Assembly (NCBI GenBank): GCA_036399055.1
Contig: DASWNX010000032.1
Coordinates: 1-42,671, forward strand
Direction: 5' to 3'
DNA length: 42,671 nt
Source of the DNA: Jatrophihabitans sp.
Lineage (GTDB): Bacteria > Actinomycetota > Actinomycetes > Mycobacteriales > Jatrophihabitantaceae
Below are positions 27,693 through 35,504 of the stretch, piece by piece. A program made the translations under genes and the position numbers. Positions within the stretch are counted from its first letter, which is position 1, and each line of letters opens with the position of its first letter. The notes under the pieces are model-generated. The model saw only the letters and a list, made by a program, of their open reading frames with translations, was not told the DNA's origin and searched no databases.

Positions 27693-29072
27693 ATGGGTCG
27701 AGCGAACGTCTACCTGCCCGATGATCTGGAACGCCGGGTGAAGGCGGCCCAGATCCCGATCTCAGAGGTGTGCCAGCGCGCGCTGCTGGCCGCCGTCGAG
27801 GCGGCCGAGGGGGGTAGCCACCCGTTCGGCCCGCAGATCAGCCAGCAATTCCAGCGAGGCTGGCAGGCCGGCCTGAGCTGGACGCGCCAGGCCTCGCCCG
27901 AGGAGCTGCTGACGCTGCTGCGTGACCAGCGGCTGGCAGAGATCCCGGCCGAGCTGCTGCCGGCCGATCAGTTCTCCCTCACCCAGGAGCAGGCGCTGGC
28001 CTGGGAGGCCGGTTTCATGGAGGGCGCTCGCGGCGCGGTCCGGATTCCGCGTCCGGCAGACACCACGGGAGCCACGGGGGCTGCAGGCGCCGCCGAGCCC
28101 GCGGCTGGGCAGCCGGGTCAGGCCTCAGGTCAGGCCGCGGCGTCAGGGGATGAGCCGGTTGAGGCCGCCGCCGAGGAGCCGGTGACCGTCTCAGCCACGC
28201 CGCGCCCCGAGGTGGACGAGCTTGGCGATGACTCAGGCTGCCAGATCGGGGTGACCCTCGACGGCAACCGGGTGTCCTTCGATCCGCACGCGGCCGTGCG
28301 AGCCGGCAAGAGCCCGGTGTTCGCCGTGCTGGGCCAGGCCGACGAGCGTGCCCGGCTGGTGCTCAGCGTGGCGCAGGACGCCGCGGCCCGGGGCACCGGC
28401 GTGGTGCTGGTCGACCTGTCCGGACAGCTCACCTCGCGGGCGGCCGGCCTGGGCAAGAACGTCCGGGTCCTGCGCCGGTCGCAGACCGCCGCGCCCCGGC
28501 TGGAGGACCTGGTGCAGGGGGCTGTCGGCCTGGGCGGGCTGTGGGACACCGTCGCCGGCCTGTCCCGCGGCGGCGGGCTGGCCGAGATGTTCACCGGCTC
28601 CTCGGATGAGCGGATCGAGCCCGGCTACGTCACGGTCATCGCGCTGTCCGGCGACAGCCTGGCCTCCGCGCTGCCCGCCATGCAGATCCTGGGCCAGCTC
28701 GCCTCCAAAGCCGACTTCCCCCGGCTGCTGCACGTGGACGTGCCGAGCGGCTTCAGCGTGCCGGCGCCGTTCGCGTCGCGGCTGGGCCGGATCGTGCGGA
28801 CCGCGCGGCAGCAGAACGCCGCCGTCGGGCTGTCGGCCGAGAACGCCGACACCATCGGCCAGCTCGCCAGTGGCGGCGCGTTGCTGTCCACCGCGATCGC
28901 CTTCGCCACCAGCAGCCCGGCAGAGGCCGACCGGTTGCGCAACCTGCTCGGGGTGGACGCCCCCATCCTGGTGAACCCGCCGGGCGCCTCGGTGCGTCAC
29001 AGCGACGAGACCTGGGCCGTGATGCGCGACCTGCACGGCCGGCTCGGCCAGGTCCGGATGGAAGGCTGGTGA
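27693..29072 (+). CDS. Ribbon-helix-helix protein with C-terminal P-loop-like domain, unknown function
   Basis: 459 residues. The N-terminus MGRANVYLPDDLERRVKAAQ, then IPISEVCQRALLAAVEAAE, is a CopG-type ribbon-helix-helix DNA-binding domain. A helical region (about 50-125), a low-complexity Ala/Gly/Glu linker (about 130-180) and a large C-terminal domain (about 200-455) follow. The last has the strand VFAVLGQADERARLVLSVA, the strand GVVLVDLSGQL and a late DVPSGFSVP strand, as in RecA/HerA-type ATPases, but no GK(S/T) is present after the first strand. No membrane segment. ATG 27693 is chosen over upstream starts because MGRANVYLP is the domain start. Function unknown; DNA binding and autoregulation are likely. 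Confidence 0.72.
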   Translation: MGRANVYLPDDLERRVKAAQIPISEVCQRALLAAVEAAEGGSHPFGPQISQQFQRGWQAGLSWTRQASPEELLTLLRDQRLAEIPAELLPADQFSLTQEQALAWEAGFMEGARGAVRIPRPADTTGATGAAGAAEPAAGQPGQASGQAAASGDEPVEAAAEEPVTVSATPRPEVDELGDDSGCQIGVTLDGNRVSFDPHAAVRAGKSPVFAVLGQADERARLVLSVAQDAAARGTGVVLVDLSGQLTSRAAGLGKNVRVLRRSQTAAPRLEDLVQGAVGLGGLWDTVAGLSRGGGLAEMFTGSSDERIEPGYVTVIALSGDSLASALPAMQILGQLASKADFPRLLHVDVPSGFSVPAPFASRLGRIVRTARQQNAAVGLSAENADTIGQLASGGALLSTAIAFATSSPAEADRLRNLLGVDAPILVNPPGASVRHSDETWAVMRDLHGRLGQVRMEGW

Positions 29073-29089
29073 AGCCGGCTAGGAACCCT

Positions 29090-29153
29090 GATTCTCTAGT
29101 CGGCTGATTCTCTAGTCGGCTGATCCTCTAGTCGGCTGATCCTCTAGTCGGTG
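29090..29153 (+). repeat. Four 16-bp tandem repeats at the 3' end of xthA
   Basis: GATTCTCTAGTCGGCT twice (29090-29105, 29106-29121), then GATCCTCTAGTCGGCT (29122-29137) and a final copy (29138-29153) that changes at its end. The fourth copy contains the minus-strand xthA stop (CTA 29144-29146). The others repeat that end, each carrying the same stop triplet. Confidence 0.92.
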
Positions 29154-29956
29154 AGGTCGAGCACCAGCGGCGCGTGGTCGGACGGGCCTTCGCCGCGCCG
29201 GGCGTCCCGGTCGACCCACGCTGACTGGACCCGCTGGGCCAGCGAGTCGTTGACCAGCGCGAGGTCGATCCGCATCCCGCGGCCCTTCTGGAACCCGAGC
29301 ATCCGCATCTCCCAGAAGGTGTAGGGCGGCCGGATGTCGGCGGGGTCGATCGAGGCGCGCGGCATCAGGTCGACCAGCGGGGCGCCCGGATCGGCCTGCT
29401 GGATGGCGGCGACCGCGGCGCGTTCGGGCGCGCTGACATGGGTGGACCCGGCGAAGGCCGCGATGTCCCAGACGTCCTGGTCAAGCGGCGCCACGTTGAA
29501 GTCACCGAGCAGCCCGTACGGCGCGTCGGCGCCCAGCGTGGCCCGCTCCGCCGCGCACTGGGCGCGCAGAGCGTCGAGGAACTCCAGCTTGTACTCGAAG
29601 TGCTGGTGCCCGACCGTCCTGCCGTTAGGGACGTACAGCGACCAGAGCCTGACGCCGGCGCAGGTCGCCCCGATCGCGCGGTCCTCCACAGCCCCGTCGA
29701 AGGACGGCTGGCCGGCCAGCCCGCGGGTCACATCGTCCAGCCCGACCCTGGACAGGATGCCCACCCCGTTCCACCGGCCGCTGCCCAGGTGCGCTGACTC
29801 ATAACCCGCCGCCTGCAGTTCGGCAGCCGGCCAGGACTGCTCGGTGGCCTTGGTCTCCTGGACCAGCAGGACGTCGGGCTGGCGTAGCTCCAGCCAGGAC
29901 AGCAGCCGCGGCAGCCGGGCCTTGACGGAGTTGAGGTTCCAGGTCGCGATGCGCAT
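29144..29956 (-). CDS. xthA: Exodeoxyribonuclease III
   Basis: AP endonuclease/3'-5' exonuclease in base-excision repair. 270 residues, with the conserved residues Asn7 in MRIATWNLNS, Glu34 in QETKATEQSW, Tyr109 in SLYVPNGR, Asp152 and Asn154 in GDFNVAPLDQDVWD, Asp in RIDLALVN and His261 in SDHAPL. Full length for the family. ATG 29956. The 3' end carries the tandem tail duplications. It is convergent with the preceding ribbon-helix-helix gene and divergent from the hydrolase gene. Confidence 0.94.
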   Translation of the reverse strand: MRIATWNLNSVKARLPRLLSWLELRQPDVLLVQETKATEQSWPAAELQAAGYESAHLGSGRWNGVGILSRVGLDDVTRGLAGQPSFDGAVEDRAIGATCAGVRLWSLYVPNGRTVGHQHFEYKLEFLDALRAQCAAERATLGADAPYGLLGDFNVAPLDQDVWDIAAFAGSTHVSAPERAAVAAIQQADPGAPLVDLMPRASIDPADIRPPYTFWEMRMLGFQKGRGMRIDLALVNDSLAQRVQSAWVDRDARRGEGPSDHAPLVLDLTD

Positions 29957-30050
29957 CTGTCGATACTGTCATCGCCCCGGCCCGGCACTGCAGGCTGGAT
30001 CGCCGGCTCAACGCTGTCGCAGCGGCGCGCCGTCGGGCAGAATCCGTTCG

Positions 30051-30938
30051 ATGGCGCACCGGTTGACGACGATCAAGGCCTCCGACGGGCGCGCGCTCGG
30101 CGTCGCGCAGTGGGGAGACCCGGACGGCTCTGCTGTGTTCGGGCTGCATGGCACTCCGGGCTCGCGGTTCGGCCGACCTCCGGACGAGGCAGGCCTCGCC
30201 CGCGCCGGGCTGCGGGTGCTGACCTATGACCGGCCGGGCTATGGGGTGTCCGAGCGCCGGCCCGGGCGACGGGTGGTCGACTGCGCTGAGGATGTCGCCG
30301 CCATCGCCGACGCCTTGGGCCTCGACCGGTTCGCGGTCACCGGCGGGTCCGGCGGCGGGCCGCACGCGCTGGCGGTGGCCGCCAGGCTCGCAAGCCGGGT
30401 GACGGCGGCCGAGTGCCGGGTCGGCGTCGCTCCCTTCGACGCCGAGGGCTTGGACTGGTGGGCCGGCATGGACCCGCAGAACGTCGAGGAATTCCGCTGG
30501 GCGCTTCAGGGCGAGCAGGTCCTGCGCGACAGGCTCGCGCCGCTGGCGGAGCAGGACCTGGCCCGGATCGCGAAGGATCCGTCGAAGATCCTGTCTGATG
30601 ACTGGCAGCTTGCCGACGCCGACCGGGAGAAGCTTGCCCGCCCTGACGTGCAGCGGGTGTTCTCAGAAGACATGCGTGCCGCGTACGCCGCCGGGGTCTG
30701 GGGTTGGGTCGACGACGACCTGGCGTTCGTCACCGGATGGGGCTTTGACCTTGAGGAGATCGCGGTGCCGGTCACCGTCCGCTACGGCGCGCAGGACGTC
30801 CTCGTCCCCGCCGGTCACGGCGCCTGGCTGGCCGCACACGTCCCCGGAGCGAGGGCCGTCGTCCACACCGAGGGCGGTCATCTGTCTGATCCCGACACCC
30901 GGGTCGAAGAGCTGCGCGCGCTGGTCGCGGCAGGTTGA
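30051..30938 (+). CDS. Alpha/beta hydrolase
   Basis: 295-residue hydrolase with the oxyanion motif HGTPGSRFG (33-41), nucleophile elbow GGSGGG with Ser100, an Asp in RYGAQDVLVP and the His in EGGHLSD. The substrate is unknown. ATG 30051 is chosen because the fold begins here; earlier in-frame starts would run through the xthA 5' region. There is no signal peptide, so it is probably cytoplasmic. It is divergent from xthA across a 94-base gap and possibly in the same direction as the phospholipase-D protein, but a 142-base gap separates them. Confidence 0.85.
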   Translation: MAHRLTTIKASDGRALGVAQWGDPDGSAVFGLHGTPGSRFGRPPDEAGLARAGLRVLTYDRPGYGVSERRPGRRVVDCAEDVAAIADALGLDRFAVTGGSGGGPHALAVAARLASRVTAAECRVGVAPFDAEGLDWWAGMDPQNVEEFRWALQGEQVLRDRLAPLAEQDLARIAKDPSKILSDDWQLADADREKLARPDVQRVFSEDMRAAYAAGVWGWVDDDLAFVTGWGFDLEEIAVPVTVRYGAQDVLVPAGHGAWLAAHVPGARAVVHTEGGHLSDPDTRVEELRALVAAG

Positions 30939-30967
30939 ACCGCCGTGACTTCGCACGGCGCTGGTCC

Positions 30968-31012
30968 CGGTGTATCAATCTTCGGTGGATCAAAACTCGG
31001 TGTACTAACTGG
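30968..31012 (+). repeat. Three imperfect 15-bp direct repeats
   Basis: CGGTGTATCAATCTT (30968-30982), CGGTGGATCAAAACT (30983-30997) and CGGTGTACTAACTGG (30998-31012) follow each other in the gap before the PLD gene. The shared core is CGGTG-(T/G)-A. This could be a binding-site array or a chance duplication; it lies about 70-115 bases before the GTG. Confidence 0.55.
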
Positions 31013-31080
31013 CCGGCGTTGGCCTCCTACACAGTGCTCGGCCATCACGGTGCGGGCGCCGACCCTGGCGGGAGGCCGCG

Positions 31081-32760
31081 GTGCGAGCACACGTTGAGAA
31101 CGGCGGGCTCACCACGCACGCCGTCGCCGGCAACCACGCGGTCTTCTTCGGCTTCGACCTGAGCGAGCAGGCCCGTGACGGCTGCCTGGGAATCGCGCTG
31201 CACCGCGAGGATCTCACCGACCACACCTCGCGCTGGCTGTCAGGGTTCAAGACCTTCAAGTCCCAGATTCCCACGCCGGCGCTGACCGCGGTCTATCAGA
31301 CCGAGGCGCAGCCGATCCAGGCGATGTGGTGGGGCGACTACACCGCCAAGCCCGCGCACCGTTACCGCTACACGGTGGTGCCGCGCTACGGCGTGCCCGG
31401 GGCGCTGACCAGCCGGGAGGCGGTCACGGCGACGGTCGAGGTCACCACTGACGACCCGGGCGCGGGCGTCCACGGGGTCTACTTCAACCGCGGCGTGGCG
31501 GCCAGCCAGGCCTACGCCGCCAGGTTCGGCGCCCCTCCGGACCAGTTGCCGCCCGACAAGCGCGCCGAGGCGATGAGGTGGCTCTCGCGTGGCTTGCACG
31601 AGGCGCTGATCGCCTTCCTCACTGACGGCGCGTCGGCGTCACTGGCCATCCGGGCCGCCGTCTACGAGCTCACCGAGCCGAGTGTGCTGGCTGCCTTCGC
31701 GCAGGCGCACGCCGCGGGCGCCGACGTCCGGATCGTCTATCACGCCAAGGGCGAGCAGGGGCAGCGCAACGAGGCGGCGATCCAGGCGGCCGTGCAGGCC
31801 TCGAACTTCGACCGCTCGATGCTGATTCCCCGCACCCGGGCGGTGATCGCCCACAACAAGTTCATCATCCGGGCCGACCGTGGGGCCGGCGGCGATGACA
31901 CGATCAGGCCGAGGCAGGTGTGGACCGGGTCGACCAACCTCACCCAGGGCGGCATCTTCGGCCACTCCAACGTCGGGCACGTGGTGCGAGACGCCGAGGT
32001 CGCGCAGCGTTTTCTCGACTACTGGACGCAGCTGTCGGCCGATCCGGCCCGTCCGGCGCTGAAGGAGTGGGTCGGCACGCACAGCGCCTTCGACGCAGCC
32101 GGGCTGGCGGGCGGTGGCATCCACTCGCTGTTCAGCCCGCGCACCGCCATCGACCCGCTGGACTGGTACGCGGCCGGCTTCGCCGCGGCGCCGTCGAGCA
32201 CCCACATCACGCTGCCCTTCGGGTTGGACGACAAGCACTTCGAGGCGCAGCTCGCCGACGCCCACACGCCGGGAGTGCTGCGCTTCGTGCTGCTCAACGC
32301 ACCGGACAACCACCAGCGCGTGTGGTCGAAGGACCCGATGGTGCAGCTGGCCGTCGGCGCGCTGGGCACACCCGACTCGCTCAGCGGGTGGGCGGCAGAG
32401 CACCTGACCGGCTTCAACGGCCACGTTCCCTACCTGCACACCAAGATCCTGCTGCTCGGCCCGCTGTCCGACACGCCCACCACCATCACCGGCTCGGCGA
32501 ACTTCTCCACCGCCTCGACGCAGGGCAACGACGAGAACATGCTCATCATCACCGGTGACACCGAGGTCGCCGATGTCTACTTCACCGAGTACAACAGGGT
32601 GTTCGACCACTTCTACGCCCGGTGGTGGGCTCAGCGAGTGCGGCAGAACGCCACCGACGCCCACGACTACCTCACCGAGGACGACAGTTGGCAGCGGCCG
32701 TACTGGCAGCGGGGGAGCCGCAAGAACGCCAAGCGGATCCTGTACTCGGGCAAGGGCTAG
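31081..32760 (+). CDS. Phospholipase D-like protein
   Basis: 559 residues with two phospholipase-D-type motifs: the first H-x-K is at residues 258-260 (IAHNKFIIR) followed by TGSTNLTQGG, the second at 453-455 (YLHTKILLLGP) followed by TGSANFSTAS. The trailing Asp of classical HKD is absent, but H-x-K plus the G-S-x-N element is kept, as in many PLD-fold nucleases and phosphodiesterases. Residues 1-150 have no recognised domain. No signal peptide or membrane segment. GTG 31081 has GGGAGG about seven bases upstream. Substrate unknown: it could act on phospholipid or nucleic acid; no toxin/immunity partner is adjacent. Confidence 0.8.
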   Translation: MRAHVENGGLTTHAVAGNHAVFFGFDLSEQARDGCLGIALHREDLTDHTSRWLSGFKTFKSQIPTPALTAVYQTEAQPIQAMWWGDYTAKPAHRYRYTVVPRYGVPGALTSREAVTATVEVTTDDPGAGVHGVYFNRGVAASQAYAARFGAPPDQLPPDKRAEAMRWLSRGLHEALIAFLTDGASASLAIRAAVYELTEPSVLAAFAQAHAAGADVRIVYHAKGEQGQRNEAAIQAAVQASNFDRSMLIPRTRAVIAHNKFIIRADRGAGGDDTIRPRQVWTGSTNLTQGGIFGHSNVGHVVRDAEVAQRFLDYWTQLSADPARPALKEWVGTHSAFDAAGLAGGGIHSLFSPRTAIDPLDWYAAGFAAAPSSTHITLPFGLDDKHFEAQLADAHTPGVLRFVLLNAPDNHQRVWSKDPMVQLAVGALGTPDSLSGWAAEHLTGFNGHVPYLHTKILLLGPLSDTPTTITGSANFSTASTQGNDENMLIITGDTEVADVYFTEYNRVFDHFYARWWAQRVRQNATDAHDYLTEDDSWQRPYWQRGSRKNAKRILYSGKG

Positions 32761-32781
32761 CGATAGAAGCAAGGGTTAGCG
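32750..32781 (+). repeat. Duplicated 3' tail of the PLD gene
   Basis: GCAAGGGCTAGCG (32750-32762) contains the PLD stop TAG. GCAAGGGTTAGCG (32769-32781) follows with a 19-base period. Confidence 0.75.
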
Positions 32782-32814
32782 CCCCGCGTCTGAGCCGGCT
32801 CGTCTCAGCGGGGC
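32781..32814. terminator. Bidirectional terminator between PLD and ROK genes
   Basis: GCCCCG (32781-32786) pairs with CGGGGC (32809-32814) and CTGAG (32790-32794) with CTCAG (32804-32808), with a 3-base bulge. It lies between two convergent genes, so it can serve both. No T-run. Confidence 0.65.
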
Positions 32815-32840
32815 AGCCCCTTCCGAGGCGCACCGCTGGC

Positions 32841-34127
32841 TCAGGCCGCGACGCCGCCGCCCGACAGGTCCGGGCGCCCGGCCGGCGAGCCGGCGGAGAT
32901 CCAGTGGACCAGGCATTCGGGGGAGAAGAGCTGGTCGGCTGCCAGGAACGCCGCGCCCAGCAGCCCGGCGCGGTCCCCGAGCGGCGAGGTCTTGATCCGC
33001 AGATCGCGCGCGCTCAGGGCGGTGGAGCGGCCGTAGACCGTCCGCCGCAGCTCACCGAGGAAGATGTCGCCGCCAGAGCTGACCTGGCCTCCGAGGACGA
33101 TGAGCGACGGGTTGTAGAAGTTCACCAGCGTCGCCAGGACGCGGCCCACCAACCGGCCCGACCGGGTGAGCAGGGCCAGGCTCGCCGGGTCGCCGGCGCT
33201 GGCGGCGGCCGTGACGTCGCGAGCGGTGATCGTGCCGGTGGCCTCCAGCACGGCGGCCAGCGCCGGGCTGCGGCCAGACCGGGCGGCCGCCAGTCCGTCG
33301 CGGCTGAGCGCGTACCCGCCGGCCAGGGCCTCCAGGCAGCCGGTGTTGCCGCAGCGGCACAGGACGCTGTCGTCGTCGAGCACCGACACGTGGCCGATGT
33401 CGCCAGCGGCGCCCTGCGCGCCGCGGTGCAGGCGCCCGGCGGAGATCAGCCCGGCGCCGATGCCGGTGCCCACCTTGACGTAGAGCAGCTCCAACTCGTT
33501 GCGCCCGATCCCGGTGCGCAGCTCGCCCAACGCCATGACGTTGACGTCGTTGTCGACCCAGGCCGGCGCCTGATAGGTGGCCGAGAGCCGGTCACGCACC
33601 GGGTAGTCATCCCAGCCGGGCATGATCGGCGGCGCGATCGGGCGGCCCTTGGAGAACTCGACCGGCCCGGGCAACCCGACGCCGACGCCCCACACCGGCG
33701 CCGCGACCAGCCGGGTGGCCAGCAGCTCGTTGAAGATCTGCTCGAGCCGGGCCAGCGTCGCTTCCGGGCCGCCCGCGACGTCGCAGGCCTCGGTGCGCTG
33801 GGCCAGCAGCACCCCGTCCAGATCGCTGAGGCCGGCCTGCAGCTCGGTGGCGCCCAGCTCGGCGACGAGCAGGCAGCCTGCCTCGGCGCGAAACCGCAGC
33901 TCGCGCGATGGCCGCCCTCCGGTGGACGGCGCCAGGCTGCCCTCGTCGAGCAGGCCCGAGTCGATCAGCTGGGTCACCCGCTGGCTCACGACGTTGCGGC
34001 CCAGGCCCAGATGCCGCGCGAGGTCGGGGCGGGTCCGCAGCCGACCCCCGCGCACGGCGGCGAGCACGGCGGCGAAGGAGTCGACCTGCTCAGCGGCCGG
34101 CCCCTCCGCAGGCAGCTTCGAGCTCAT
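32841..34127 (-). CDS. ROK-family transcriptional regulator
   Basis: 428 residues: N-terminal winged HTH (about 17-62, FAAVLAAVRGGRLRTRPDLA) and a ROK sugar-kinase-like domain. The latter has the phosphate motif VGVGLPGPVEF, DNDVN (192-196) at the kinase catalytic position, GDIGH (242-246) and the zinc motif CRCGNTGCLEA (Cys257, 259 and 264). ROK repressors release DNA on binding a sugar. ATG 34127 has GAGGTGA just upstream on its strand. It is divergent from the sugar transport operon and is the likely regulator of it. Confidence 0.88.
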   Translation of the reverse strand: MSSKLPAEGPAAEQVDSFAAVLAAVRGGRLRTRPDLARHLGLGRNVVSQRVTQLIDSGLLDEGSLAPSTGGRPSRELRFRAEAGCLLVAELGATELQAGLSDLDGVLLAQRTEACDVAGGPEATLARLEQIFNELLATRLVAAPVWGVGVGLPGPVEFSKGRPIAPPIMPGWDDYPVRDRLSATYQAPAWVDNDVNVMALGELRTGIGRNELELLYVKVGTGIGAGLISAGRLHRGAQGAAGDIGHVSVLDDDSVLCRCGNTGCLEALAGGYALSRDGLAAARSGRSPALAAVLEATGTITARDVTAAASAGDPASLALLTRSGRLVGRVLATLVNFYNPSLIVLGGQVSSGGDIFLGELRRTVYGRSTALSARDLRIKTSPLGDRAGLLGAAFLAADQLFSPECLVHWISAGSPAGRPDLSGGGVAA

Positions 34128-34171
34128 GCGTCACCTCATCTCTCCACGATCTCGTGTTAGCAGCAAAGGCC

Positions 34172-34200
34172 CTACTTAGGCTGTTCAGAGGCAAAAGTAG
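34172..34200. promoter_or_regulatory. Second inverted repeat in the divergent gap
   Basis: CTACTT (34172-34177) and AAGTAG (34195-34200) are inverted across 17 bases, nearer to the ROK gene. A weaker candidate operator than the palindrome at 34239. Confidence 0.3.
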
Positions 34201-34238
34201 CAACGAAACTATCGGCAACTTCCATCCATACTGAAGAA

Positions 34239-34281
34239 TCTAGCGCTAGAGGATTGACTTTCGCCTCTCGGATGCAATACT
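34239..34281 (+). promoter_or_regulatory. Palindromic operator and promoter of the sugar operon
   Basis: The perfect 12-base palindrome TCTAGCGCTAGA (34239-34250) sits three bases before TTGACT (34254-34259). A -10 follows at AATACT (34276-34281, 16-base spacer) or TACTTC (34278-34283, 18-base spacer). The palindrome overlaps where RNA polymerase would contact DNA upstream, as expected for a repressor site in the divergent ROK/sugar gap. Confidence 0.6.
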
Positions 34282-34409
34282 TCGAGCATCCTGCGATACC
34301 TCTCAGGCAGCTGCTTCGGATGAAAGGCAACCGTAATGGCGCCGATCTCGACACATGCGGACCGCCTCCGCGGCCTTGGCGCCCCAACCGGCGCGGATCG
34401 GCCGCGCGG

Positions 34410-35504
34410 ATGAGGGCCGGCGTCCAGGCGGCGATCATCGGAACCGGCTTCATCGCCGGCGTGCACGCGCATGCGGTCCGGGCGGCGGGCGGCGAGGTGG
34501 TGGCCGTGCTCGGCAGCGGCGCGGCCACGACGGCCGCCGGCGTTCAGGCCATGGGCGCCCGGCGTGGCGCGGCGGACCTCGCCGAGTTGCTGGCAGCGCC
34601 GGAGATCGACGTGGTGCACATCTGCACGCCCAACCGCACCCACACCGAGATGGCACTAGCCGCGCTGGCCGCAGGCAAGCACGTGATCTGCGAGAAGCCG
34701 CTGGCGACCTCCGTCGCCGACGCACGCCGGCTGACCGAGGTCGCCGGTGACGCCGGACGGGTGGCCAGCGTGCCGTTCGTCTACCGCTTCTACGCCTCGG
34801 TCCGCGAGGCCAGGAACCGGATCGCCCGCGACTCGGCCGGCCCGCTGTGGCTGTTGCACGGCACCTACCTGCAGGACTGGTTGTCTGCCCACGACGCGAC
34901 CAACTGGCGGATGGACCCGGCCCTCGGCGGCGCGTCGCGGGCTTTCGGCGACATCGGGGTGCACTGGTGTGACCTGATGGAGTTCACCACCGGGCACCGG
35001 ATCACCCGCCTCGCCGCGCAGCTGGGCAGCGCCTACAAGGAGCGAAGCGTCGCAGACTCGCTGGCCGACCCTGGCACCGAGGACGGCGCGGTGGTCGTCT
35101 TCCAGACCGATCGCGGGGCCATGGGGTCAGTGGTCGTGTCCCAGGTGACTCCCGGTCGCAAGAACCGCCTGTGGTTCTCCTTCGACGGCCCCGACGCCTC
35201 GTACTCCTTCGACCAGGAGGCGCCCGAGGCGCTGTTTGTCGGCGGGCGCGAGCAGAACGTCGTCCTGATGCGCGGCACGGACGTCTTCGGACAGCCTTCC
35301 TCGACCTACTCACGGCTGCCGGCCGGCCACCCGCAGGGTTATCAGGACGCCTTCAACGCCTATGTCAGCGACGTCTACGCCGCCATGGACGGCAGCGCCC
35401 CCGACGGGCTGCCGATGTTCGACGACGGGCTGCGCGCGGCGGTCCTGACCCAGGCGGTGGTGGAGGCCGCGGCGTCGCAGACGTGGATAGAGGTGCCGGC
35501 GTGA
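34410..35504 (+). CDS. Gfo/Idh/MocA family oxidoreductase
   Basis: 364-residue NAD(P)-dependent sugar dehydrogenase-like protein. The Rossmann motif is AAIIGTGFIAGVHAHAV (residues 7-23) and the conserved EKP is in HVICEKPLATS. A C-terminal alpha/beta domain follows with the GGASRAFGDIGVHWCDLM segment typical of the family. ATG 34410 is chosen at the Rossmann fold; earlier frames add a Pro/Arg-rich stretch. No clear ribosome-binding site precedes it. It overlaps the ATPase gene by four bases (GTGA). It probably oxidises or reduces the imported sugar or its derivative; substrate unknown. Confidence 0.86.
   Translation: MRAGVQAAIIGTGFIAGVHAHAVRAAGGEVVAVLGSGAATTAAGVQAMGARRGAADLAELLAAPEIDVVHICTPNRTHTEMALAALAAGKHVICEKPLATSVADARRLTEVAGDAGRVASVPFVYRFYASVREARNRIARDSAGPLWLLHGTYLQDWLSAHDATNWRMDPALGGASRAFGDIGVHWCDLMEFTTGHRITRLAAQLGSAYKERSVADSLADPGTEDGAVVVFQTDRGAMGSVVVSQVTPGRKNRLWFSFDGPDASYSFDQEAPEALFVGGREQNVVLMRGTDVFGQPSSTYSRLPAGHPQGYQDAFNAYVSDVYAAMDGSAPDGLPMFDDGLRAAVLTQAVVEAAASQTWIEVPA

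Noticed and set aside
29090-29153. CRISPR array
   Set aside because: The 16-bp units are directly adjacent without spacers and there are no cas genes; they are a tail duplication of xthA.
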